From assembly GCA_050251555.1 (NCBI GenBank), contig JBFWMN010000035.1, positions 1-17,781 on the forward strand: 17,781 nt of DNA. Direction: 5' to 3'. The position numbers and the translations under genes are program-made. A model generated the notes under the pieces. The model saw only the letters and a list, made by a program, of their open reading frames with translations, ran no database searches and was not told the DNA's origin. The DNA comes from UBA2137 sp050251555. GTDB taxonomy: Bacteria > Pseudomonadota > Alphaproteobacteria > Micavibrionales > Micavibrionaceae. The first letter of the stretch is position 1, and each line of letters opens with the position of its first letter. Shown in pieces: positions 1 to 5,207 of this stretch.

Positions 1-10
1 GACGCGGCCT

Positions 11-178
11 TTAGCGTTTCCGCTTTCGGGTTTCAAAACGGCCCAAATCCGCCATATATGCTTGGATAAGTTGGATGGCATCGCTGCCTTCAACGGTGCG
101 GGGGTAACGATGGCAACGCTCCTCCGCTACCAATTTTTCATTTAAAATCAATAACTTAAATGCGCATACTAAATCCAC
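11..178 (-). pseudogene. Possible C-terminal coding remnant (RCxRYPR motif), minus strand
   Basis: A minus-strand frame opens at a GTG (178) and ends in TAA at 11-13, giving 55 residues. The last ~37 residues (EERCHRYPR, then a helix-like stretch, then a basic RKRKR tail) look like real protein, whereas the first ~15 lie in AT-rich DNA and do not. I read it as the end of a gene whose front was replaced by the AT-rich segment starting near 140. A similar RCTRYPR frame occurs on the same strand near 910-931, on the other side of the hypothetical gene at 272-814. No Shine-Dalgarno sequence supports the GTG. It could also be chance; I do not recognise a family. Confidence 0.22.
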
Positions 179-271
179 TCTACTAACGCTGTTCTCTCAT
201 CAAGATATATCACTCTACAATTTCTAAGTAATTCCTCATATGGTAATATGAACTCGTGAGGCAGCAGTAAA

Positions 272-814
272 TTGTTCAAAAATTTTGCAAAAAACATGAC
301 CGCCATATTTACCAAGGCAATTGAATATATGGCATATACATTCGCTGCGATTGCTATCACGGCGGTGATAACTTTCGCCTACGTTTTTGGGACTGAAAAT
401 TTTTGTGGTGGAATTTGTTTACTTGAAGAAGAGCAAAAACTGCTCGACGATATAAAGGCAAAAACTCCTAATCCTGGAGATTCAGTCAGACTGAAAGATG
501 TCCATAATACAAACTGGATTAAGGTATGTAGTTCCCCACCCGGTTTGAGTGCAGTTAATCTAACCTATGACAGCGAAAAAGAGCAAAAACGCATTGTTAT
601 CAATAATGCTCCGGGAAATTTAGGCGATGAAAGTGCGCTCATCTTTTTTTACAAACCTCAAGAAGATCAACTGGATAGAATTGAGGTTTTTCGTTCTCCT
701 TACGGAATTTATGGTATTCCATCGGATAAGACTGAATGTCCCTCGCGTGATGAAGCACTATTAACGCGAGCTGATAAGCAATTTCTTGAATATACCTTAA
801 GCCTATACCGTTGA
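272..814 (+). CDS. Hypothetical membrane-anchored protein
   Basis: I do not recognise the family. The 180-residue protein has a short N-terminal cytoplasmic stretch, one hydrophobic helix at about residues 18-40 (rich in A, I, V and F), then a Cys pair just after the helix (FCGGIC) and a soluble domain of ~135 residues with two further Cys. That layout suggests an inner-membrane anchored domain facing the periplasm. The start is TTG at 272, with GAGG about 10 bases upstream; the in-frame ATG at 296 is an alternative but has no ribosome site. The DNA is clearly more AT-rich than the genes to the right and is flanked by probable coding remnants, so it may have been acquired horizontally. Convergent with the ArsR gene. 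Confidence 0.6.
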   Translation: MFKNFAKNMTAIFTKAIEYMAYTFAAIAITAVITFAYVFGTENFCGGICLLEEEQKLLDDIKAKTPNPGDSVRLKDVHNTNWIKVCSSPPGLSAVNLTYDSEKEQKRIVINNAPGNLGDESALIFFYKPQEDQLDRIEVFRSPYGIYGIPSDKTECPSRDEALLTRADKQFLEYTLSLYR

Positions 815-824
815 AACCTTCAGC

Positions 825-931
825 TTATCCCTCAACATAAATCCGTGTCCACCCCAGTTCCCGCGCCGCGCCCATGAGTTTTTTCGAGGATTTCCGCCGT
901 TTCGGAAACACGGGGATAACGCGTGCAACGC
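825..931 (-). pseudogene. Possible frameshifted C-terminal coding remnant
   Basis: Two overlapping minus-strand frames look protein-like here. One reads RCTRYPRVSETAEILEK and then loses sense. Shifting by one base at a run of six A (six T on the plus strand, 879-884) continues as LMGAARELGWTRIYVEG followed by TAA at 825-827. The joined reading resembles the helix-turn-GW pattern of the LPD7 domain found at the end of some plasmid relaxases, but the match is short and made by eye. The first part resembles the RCHRYPR stretch at the left edge of the window. I infer a decayed gene end; an unbroken alternative frame also exists, so confidence is low. Confidence 0.2.
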
Positions 932-954
932 CCCCTATACGCGCACAGCTTCAC

Positions 955-1257
955 CTACTGCTTCTTACAGAAAATCTCGTAAAGAGATTCCATGATTTTG
1001 AACGCATTCGGGTCAGAGATCATATAGTAAAGCGTGCGGTGCTCCCGCCTGAAATCGACAAGCCCTTGCAATTTCAACTTGCCCAGATGTTGTGACATTG
1101 AGGTTTGTGCCATTCCCGTGGCGTCAATCAGCTCGGACACGCTTTTCTCGCCCTCCACCAATTGACACAAAATCATCAGGCGATGCGGCGAGCTGAAACA
1201 TTTCATAAACTCTGACACCTCCAGAGCCTTTTCCTGCATCTCATCCATACCGTCCAT
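955..1257 (-). CDS. ArsR-family repressor, SqrR/BigR-like persulfide sensor
   Basis: A 100-residue winged-helix regulator. The core (SSPHRLMILCQLVEGEKSV, then SELI.ATGMAQTSMSQHL.KL as recognition helix, then a REHRTLYY wing) is typical of ArsR/SmtB proteins. Counting from the ATG at 1257, Cys31 (MILC) and Cys97 (IFC, last helix) are 66 residues apart, the same spacing as the redox pair Cys41/Cys107 of SqrR, which forms a sulfur-bridged link when persulfides are present and releases DNA. Cys20 is an extra cysteine. I chose ATG 1257 because AAAGGG lies 8 bases upstream; the GTG at 1266 would overlap that site. It is divergent from a rhodanese gene, the usual partner of BigR-type repressors, and likely represses it and itself. 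Confidence 0.9.
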   Translation of the reverse strand: MDGMDEMQEKALEVSEFMKCFSSPHRLMILCQLVEGEKSVSELIDATGMAQTSMSQHLGKLKLQGLVDFRREHRTLYYMISDPNAFKIMESLYEIFCKKQ

Positions 1258-1276
1258 GTCATCCACCCTTTACGTT

Positions 1277-1307
1277 TTGTATTTTTATGATATCATAAAT
1301 TTATAAT
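1277..1307 (+). promoter_or_regulatory. Probable promoter of the rhodanese gene
   Basis: A perfect -10 TATAAT lies at 1302-1307. The best -35 is TTGTAT at 1277-1282 with a long 19-base spacer, so the -35 is weak. The 16-bp palindrome fills the spacer. The start codon at 1343 has GAGGA five bases upstream. Confidence 0.5.
1284..1299. promoter_or_regulatory. Palindromic operator candidate between arsR-type and rhodanese genes
   Basis: TTTATGATATCATAAA is a perfect 16-bp inverted repeat in the 85-bp gap between the divergent genes. AT-rich palindromes are usual ArsR-family operators. It sits immediately upstream of a TATAAT box, where bound repressor would block RNA polymerase. Binding by the adjacent repressor is inferred. 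Confidence 0.65.
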
Positions 1308-1342
1308 ATGAAACAATGCCCGATTGACGAGCGAGGACCCCG

Positions 1343-1858
1343 ATGGCTGTTCAAACTATAACACCGCAACAACTTAAGAGATTCATGCATGAAGGAAAAG
1401 CCTTCCTTATCGATGTACGCGAACCATCCGAGTATAAAGAGAAAAATATACCCGGTGCTCTCAATGTCCCTTTAGGAAATCTGGACCCCGAAGCACTGAA
1501 AGGCTTGGAGGGCAAAATACTCGTCATCCATTGTCAGGCGGGCAACCGCTCAGCCAAGGCTGCTGAAAAGCTCAGCGCATGCACGGGCGAGATTTATGAT
1601 CTGGAAGGCGGCATCCAAAACTGGGAGAAATGCGGAATGGGTGTGTGCAGCAACGGTAAATGTGCAAAACTGCCTTTGATGCGTCAGGTACAATTGACCA
1701 TAGGGTTATTTGTGATTGCAGGATGTGTGCTGACCTATTTCGTCAACCCTGCCTTTCTGATCATCCCGTTTCTGATGGGGTTGGGCCTGACCAATGCGGG
1801 ATTAACGGGCTGGTGCGGACTGGCCAAGCTGCTGGGCTTTATGCCTTGGAACAGGTAA
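1343..1858 (+). CDS. Rhodanese-DUF2892 membrane sulfurtransferase (YgaP-like)
   Basis: The N-terminal ~100 residues are a single rhodanese domain: LIDVREPSEY near residues 22-31, the active-site loop CQAGNRS with catalytic Cys64, and LEGGIQNW near 87-94. The C-terminal ~60 residues form two hydrophobic helices (about 118-134 and 137-153) of the DUF2892 type, as in E. coli YgaP, so the catalytic domain should face the cytoplasm from the inner membrane. Rhodaneses move sulfane sulfur from persulfide or thiosulfate to thiols. The linker holds three cysteines five residues apart (Cys97, Cys102, Cys107), which is unusual. Its neighbour is a persulfide-type repressor, so a role in sulfide/persulfide detoxification is likely. 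GAGGA precedes the ATG. Confidence 0.92.
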   Translation: MAVQTITPQQLKRFMHEGKAFLIDVREPSEYKEKNIPGALNVPLGNLDPEALKGLEGKILVIHCQAGNRSAKAAEKLSACTGEIYDLEGGIQNWEKCGMGVCSNGKCAKLPLMRQVQLTIGLFVIAGCVLTYFVNPAFLIIPFLMGLGLTNAGLTGWCGLAKLLGFMPWNR

Positions 1859-1872
1859 GCAACTAAAAAACT

Positions 1873-1901
1873 TTGACATATCCGTCCAAACCTGTCATAA
1901 C
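1873..1901 (+). promoter_or_regulatory. Candidate promoter upstream of the helicase leader
   Basis: TTGACA at 1873-1878 matches the -35 consensus exactly; 17 bases later is CATAAC (1896-1901), a 4/6 match to the -10. It would give a leader of roughly 220 bases before the helicase start. A start closer to the gene cannot be excluded. The rest of the 273-base gap holds no convincing ORF. Confidence 0.4.
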
Positions 1902-2009
1902 CCGCCCACGTTTGAAAATGATGCTCTCTCACAAAGAATAACAGAGCTTTTACTGACATTCCGATTTATGGTGGAATAGCCCGAGCCGAAAATGGCGAAG
2001 ACAGGCACC

Positions 2010-2085
2010 GAAAAGTTCATATTTTTCAAGAAACAGATTTCAAAATCGAACGCAAAAAATATGAACCCATAGCTGCCCCTTTCAA
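2010..2085 (+). promoter_or_regulatory. Structured 5' leader of the helicase gene, shared with the csp leader
   Basis: GAAAAGTTCATATTT (2010-2024), TCGAACG (2046-2052), AACCCA (2064-2069) and GCCCCTTTCAA (2075-2085) recur in the same order before the cold-shock gene (4073-4134). GTTCATATTTTT (2015-2026) is exactly complementary to AAAAATATGAAC (2055-2066), giving a 12-bp stem with a 28-base loop. The last block ends 46 bases before the start codon, against 49 for the csp gene. I infer a common post-transcriptional control element, perhaps for cold; the function is not shown by sequence. Confidence 0.6.
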
Positions 2086-2131
2086 TAAAAAATAACGGGT
2101 GGCGCCATAACAAGAAAGAAGTCAGGCAAAA

Positions 2132-3940
2132 ATGACAACCTCAAACGCACCCGAAAACCCGGGCAAGGGTTTTGGCAACCTTCAACTCGACTCAACTCTG
2201 ACACGCGCACTTGGTGACATGAACTTCACCAACCCGACGCCCATTCAGAAAAGCGCCATTCCTTTGGCCTTACAGGGTCGCGATATTCTGGGTTCTGCCC
2301 AGACGGGAACAGGTAAAACCGCAGCTTTTGCCATTCCGATGGTACAGCACATCCTGACAAACACACAGGGCAATGCGCTTATCCTCTCGCCGACACGCGA
2401 ACTGGCCCAGCAAATCATGAAAACGGTTGCCGAGCTGTTGGCTCACACACGCAACATCAACACCGCCGTTCTGATCGGTGGCGAAGCCATGGGCAAACAA
2501 TTTGCCCAATTGAACCGTCGTCCGCGCATTATCGTCGCGACACCGGGCCGTCTGAATGACCATCTGGAGCGCGGTTCCGTCAGACTGGATAATACAGACT
2601 TTCTGGTGCTGGATGAAACAGACCGTATGCTGGATATGGGTTTCTCAATCCAGCTTGAGCGCATCTTCCAGTATCTGCCTGAAAAACGTCAGACATTGAT
2701 GTTTTCGGCAACAATGCCACATAGCATTATGGCGCTGGCTAACCAGTATCTGGACAACCCCGAGCGTATCGCGATTGCTCCGACCCGCACGATTGCCAAC
2801 AATCTGCAGCAGGATATCATCCGTGTGGGCGATGCCGAAAAATTCGACACGCTGGTTTCCGAACTGAAAGCATGTGAAGGCACCGCCATCGTTTTTGTGA
2901 AAACAAAATACGGTACGGAACGTCTTGCCAAACGCCTTGCCAATGAAAATCTGGAGACAGACGCTATTCACGGCGATCTGAAACAGGTGCGCCGCGAGAA
3001 AGTCATTGCCGCTTTCCGTAAGGGCAAGTTCCGCGTTCTGGTTGCAACCGATGTTGTCGCACGCGGGCTTGACGTACCTCACGTTGCCCATGTTGTGAAT
3101 TACGACCTGCCGCAAGTCGCCGAAGATTACATTCACCGTATCGGCAGAACAGCCCGTGCAGGCCAATCAGGTCGCGCCTTGTGCATTCTGACGTCTCATG
3201 ACAACCGCAAATGGAGAGAGATCCAGTTGCTGGTCGACCCTGAGCGCGCCAAAGCCGAGGAAGGTGCCCCCGATTGTGTGAAGTCACGCAAATCCAAGCC
3301 TGCTTTTGGCGGCAAAATGAAGAAGAAGCCTTTCAAGAAATCCGAAAATGCAGGCAAATTCGGTAAGGCCGAACCTTGGAGCAAGCCGACAAAATCGGCA
3401 AAACCCGCCCATTCCGAAAATGCAGGCAAGTTCGTGAAATCGGATAAACCCGCCAAGTTCGAGCGTGGCGACCGTCCCGCAAAATTCGAGCGCAGCGATA
3501 AACCTGCAAAGTTCGATCGTAGCGACCGCCCTGCGAAATTCGACAGATCGGAAAGATCGGATCGTCCCGCAAAATTTGATCGCAGCGACAGACCTGCAAA
3601 ATTTGATCGTAGCGACCGCCCTGCCCGCTTTGAAAAAGGCGAAGGTCAGGGTAAATCCGACAGACCTTTCAAGGCAGGCGGCAAGAAACCTTTCGCGAAG
3701 AAAAGCAACTTCTTTGCCGATAAGGGCAATGCCGAAAAGAGCGGAGAGCGCAACTTTTCAGAAAACAAACCTGCCCGCGGCGACAAACCTTTCAAGACAG
3801 GCGGCAAGCCCAATGGTAAGCCGTCCTTCTTTAAAGACAAGGCCGACGGCGACAAGCGTGGAAAATTCGCACCTAAAGGCGGCAAGAAGCCTTTTGCTGC
3901 AAAAGGAAACTTCCGCGGCAAATCCAACAAGGTTGCATAA
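2132..3940 (+). CDS. rhlE: DEAD-box RNA helicase, RhlE-like, with long basic repeat tail
   Basis: A 602-residue ATP-dependent RNA helicase. The helicase core covers about residues 14-370: Q motif with PTPIQ near 35-39, Walker A AQTGTGKT (56-63), PTRELAQQ (87-94), TPGR (137-140), motif II DETD (161-164), SAT (192-194), the ATDVVARGLDVP block (305-316) and HRIGRTARAG (335-344). Motif II reads DETD rather than DEAD; the Asp-Glu pair and final Asp are kept, so activity is expected. After ~390 the protein becomes a ~210-residue Lys/Arg/Gly-rich disordered tail with 9-residue repeats and further GGKKPF and GDKPFK segments, probably an RNA-binding extension. The ATG has only a weak AGG six bases upstream. 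It sits before a cold-shock gene with a related leader, which suggests co-regulation in ribosome or RNA remodelling at low temperature. Confidence 0.93.
   Translation: MTTSNAPENPGKGFGNLQLDSTLTRALGDMNFTNPTPIQKSAIPLALQGRDILGSAQTGTGKTAAFAIPMVQHILTNTQGNALILSPTRELAQQIMKTVAELLAHTRNINTAVLIGGEAMGKQFAQLNRRPRIIVATPGRLNDHLERGSVRLDNTDFLVLDETDRMLDMGFSIQLERIFQYLPEKRQTLMFSATMPHSIMALANQYLDNPERIAIAPTRTIANNLQQDIIRVGDAEKFDTLVSELKACEGTAIVFVKTKYGTERLAKRLANENLETDAIHGDLKQVRREKVIAAFRKGKFRVLVATDVVARGLDVPHVAHVVNYDLPQVAEDYIHRIGRTARAGQSGRALCILTSHDNRKWREIQLLVDPERAKAEEGAPDCVKSRKSKPAFGGKMKKKPFKKSENAGKFGKAEPWSKPTKSAKPAHSENAGKFVKSDKPAKFERGDRPAKFERSDKPAKFDRSDRPAKFDRSERSDRPAKFDRSDRPAKFDRSDRPARFEKGEGQGKSDRPFKAGGKKPFAKKSNFFADKGNAEKSGERNFSENKPARGDKPFKTGGKPNGKPSFFKDKADGDKRGKFAPKGGKKPFAAKGNFRGKSNKVA
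3440..3637 (+). repeat. In-frame 27-bp repeats encoding SDRPAKFDR units
   Basis: Seven copies of a 9-residue unit (consensus SDRPAKFDR, with K/R, E/D and G/S variation) fill helicase residues 437-502. One extra SER triplet separates the fourth and fifth copies. Third-position changes between copies show it is maintained as protein rather than as a fresh DNA duplication. Copy number probably varies between strains. Confidence 0.85.
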
Positions 3941-3960
3941 GATAGATGAGGGAAAAGCTT

Positions 3961-3988
3961 TGACACGCTTGAAAAAGCGTGTCATTTC
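3961..3988 (+). terminator. Stem-loop after the helicase gene
   Basis: TGACACGCTT and AAGCGTGTCA form a perfect 10-bp stem closed by a GAAA tetraloop, followed by a short TTTCT. The stem is strong but the U-tract is poor, so it may be a leaky terminator or an RNA-stabilising 3' end between helicase and csp. Confidence 0.6.
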
Positions 3989-4072
3989 TAGGGCTCGTTT
4001 GACGAAGAAGCTCTCAACTATAACTAACCGGGGCTTTGAACGGAATGAGATATAAAACCTATCGCACTTTAA

Positions 4073-4134
4073 GAAAAGTTCATATTTCCTAACAAAAACT
4101 TCCTCGATCTCGAACGGTAACCCAGCCCCTTCAA
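4073..4134 (+). promoter_or_regulatory. 5' leader of csp gene sharing blocks with the helicase leader
   Basis: It carries GAAAAGTTCATATTT (4073-4087), TCGAACG (4110-4116), AACCCA (4119-4124) and GCCCCTTCAA (4125-4134), the same series as at 2010-2085, with 22 versus 21 bases between the first two. TTCATAT (4079-4085) can pair with ATATGAA (4149-4155), close to the ribosome site. A TATAAA at 4051-4056 is a possible -10 for this transcript, without a clear -35. Confidence 0.6.
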
Positions 4135-4183
4135 AAGGGCACAAAACTATATGAATGCTAAAGGACGAAAAGGATACGACAGC

Positions 4184-4411
4184 ATGACAGACGCAAACTC
4201 ACAGACCGGTTCGGTCAAATGGTTCAACCAGACAAAAGGCTACGGCTTTATCGCACCTGACAATGGCGGAGCCGACGTGTTCGTTCACATCAGCGCCGTT
4301 GAGCGTTCGGGCATGAAGTCCCTGCGCGAAGGTCAGAAGCTGACATACGAACTGCACAACGACCCTAAAAAGGGTAAAGACAGCGCAGTCAACTTGGTTG
4401 ACGCCGGCTAA
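4184..4411 (+). CDS. csp: Cold-shock domain protein (CspA family)
   Basis: A 75-residue protein made of one cold-shock domain. SVKWFNQTKGYGFI holds the first conserved strand and RNP1 (KGYGFI), and DVFVHIS is RNP2. The family binds single-stranded RNA and DNA and melts RNA structure in the cytoplasm. I chose ATG 4184 because AAAAGGA lies about 9 bases upstream; the in-frame ATG at 4151 has no ribosome site and adds an 11-residue leader not typical of the family. It follows the helicase gene, has a structured leader of its own, and ends in a strong terminator, so it can be expressed alone. Confidence 0.93.
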   Translation: MTDANSQTGSVKWFNQTKGYGFIAPDNGGADVFVHISAVERSGMKSLREGQKLTYELHNDPKKGKDSAVNLVDAG

Positions 4412-4445
4412 TTTCAAGCCCGCACTCATTACAGAGATTTTTAAA

Positions 4446-4476
4446 GCCCTTTCCGTATTTCACGGGAAGGGTTTTT
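4446..4476 (+). terminator. Intrinsic terminator of the csp gene
   Basis: CCCTTTCCGT (4447-4456) pairs with ACGGGAAGGG (4462-4471) around a five-base loop, with a single G-U pair, followed by TTTTT. This is a textbook Rho-independent terminator 35 bases after the csp stop codon, lying between convergent genes. Confidence 0.9.
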
Positions 4477-4484
4477 CTTATGGC

Positions 4485-4925
4485 TTATAAAAAGCCGTCG
4501 GCGCGCTCTTTTTCATCATGCGTCATGAAGGCTTCTTCGCTTTGCTGGTCATTTGTCGATTGATGAGAGACGGCAGCATTATTTTGCATACTGGATAAAA
4601 CCATATGCCCTAGCGCCTCATCGGACATTGTTTGAACGGGCAATGTTTTCTTTTCGATCTGCGCCTGCTTTTCTTCGACCTTCGCCTCAATGAAATCCTT
4701 GATTTCCTGTTCCAGCTTCTCGCGTTCTTCCTGCGACATGGCGGCAACATCTTCCTCGCTTAAGCCCTTTGAGGCTAAAAATTGTGCCCGCCAGAATTCA
4801 CCCGGCCCCTTTTTGGCCGCCTCCATAAATTCCTTGAACTTGCCGACCGGATCGATGTCTAAAGGCTTAGTGGACGCGCTTTGAGAGCTTGAGCCGTAAC
4901 CTTGCGTTCCAGGGATAGTTGTCAT
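4485..4925 (-). CDS. Small charged hypothetical protein
   Basis: A 146-residue soluble protein of unknown function. After a Ser/Thr/Gly-rich N-terminus comes a helical, charged region (GKFKEFMEAAKKGPGEFWRA, then a short turn, then GLSEEDVAAMSQEEREKLEQEI) that is probably a helical hairpin or coiled coil, then a Gln-rich linker and an acidic C-terminus. The SEEDVAAMSxEEREKLExEI pattern is familiar from small uncharacterised alphaproteobacterial proteins. No signal peptide or membrane helix. I chose ATG 4925; TTG 4970 and ATG 4961 lie in frame upstream but the added residues look non-coding. No start has a strong ribosome site. It converges on csp. Confidence 0.7.
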   Translation of the reverse strand: MTTIPGTQGYGSSSQSASTKPLDIDPVGKFKEFMEAAKKGPGEFWRAQFLASKGLSEEDVAAMSQEEREKLEQEIKDFIEAKVEEKQAQIEKKTLPVQTMSDEALGHMVLSSMQNNAAVSHQSTNDQQSEEAFMTHDEKERADGFL

Positions 4926-5075
4926 GTTTGCCGTCGCTTTCTTCAATATATGGAGAAACATAAGATGCAAAATTCATGCCAGCATGTTTTGGTCAAATAA
5001 CGAATCGATGTGTTGTGAAATACATGCAGGAAATGTCAGTCAGTATTCACATAATGTGGTGATAAAATTTTAACT

Positions 5076-5091
5076 TTAGAATTCTCTAAAT
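5076..5091. repeat. AT-rich inverted repeat upstream of the nuclease cluster
   Basis: TTTAGA and TCTAAA flank ATTC, inside a ~150-bp AT-rich stretch before the first cluster gene. It could be an operator or just local composition. The rest of 4926-5207 holds no gene that I can see. Confidence 0.3.
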
Positions 5092-5098
5092 TTTATTT

Positions 5099-5128
5099 TT
5101 GAAATTTTGAGGCAAAAATTCTTTTAAA
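5099..5128 (+). promoter_or_regulatory. Candidate promoter of the nuclease cluster
   Basis: TTGAAA (5099-5104) is followed after 18 bases by TTTAAA (5123-5128), which would start a leader of about 70 bases before ATG 5208. Both boxes are imperfect and the region is AT-rich, so chance is likely. It is the best pair I found in the gap. Confidence 0.3.
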
Positions 5129-5207
5129 GATTCTTGTTGCATAGCAAAAAACTTTGTCCTATCAGCATAAAAAAAACAAAGACGAGTTGTTACAGGGGAC
5201 TCAAAAA

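Noticed and set aside
879..885. Programmed frameshift slippery site (A AAA AAC on the minus strand)
   Set aside because: The zero-frame phase does not fit the A-AAA-AAC rule for the frame in question, and there is no intact gene around it; decay is simpler.
874..1095. Plus-strand open frame overlapping the ArsR gene
   Set aside because: It is antisense to conserved ArsR sequence and has no ribosome site.
2645..3166. 173-residue minus-strand open frame inside the helicase gene
   Set aside because: The plus strand encodes conserved helicase motifs across the same interval.
3465..4055. 196-residue plus-strand open frame overlapping the helicase end
   Set aside because: It arises from the repetitive basic tail of the helicase read one frame over; no ribosome site, and composition follows the repeats.
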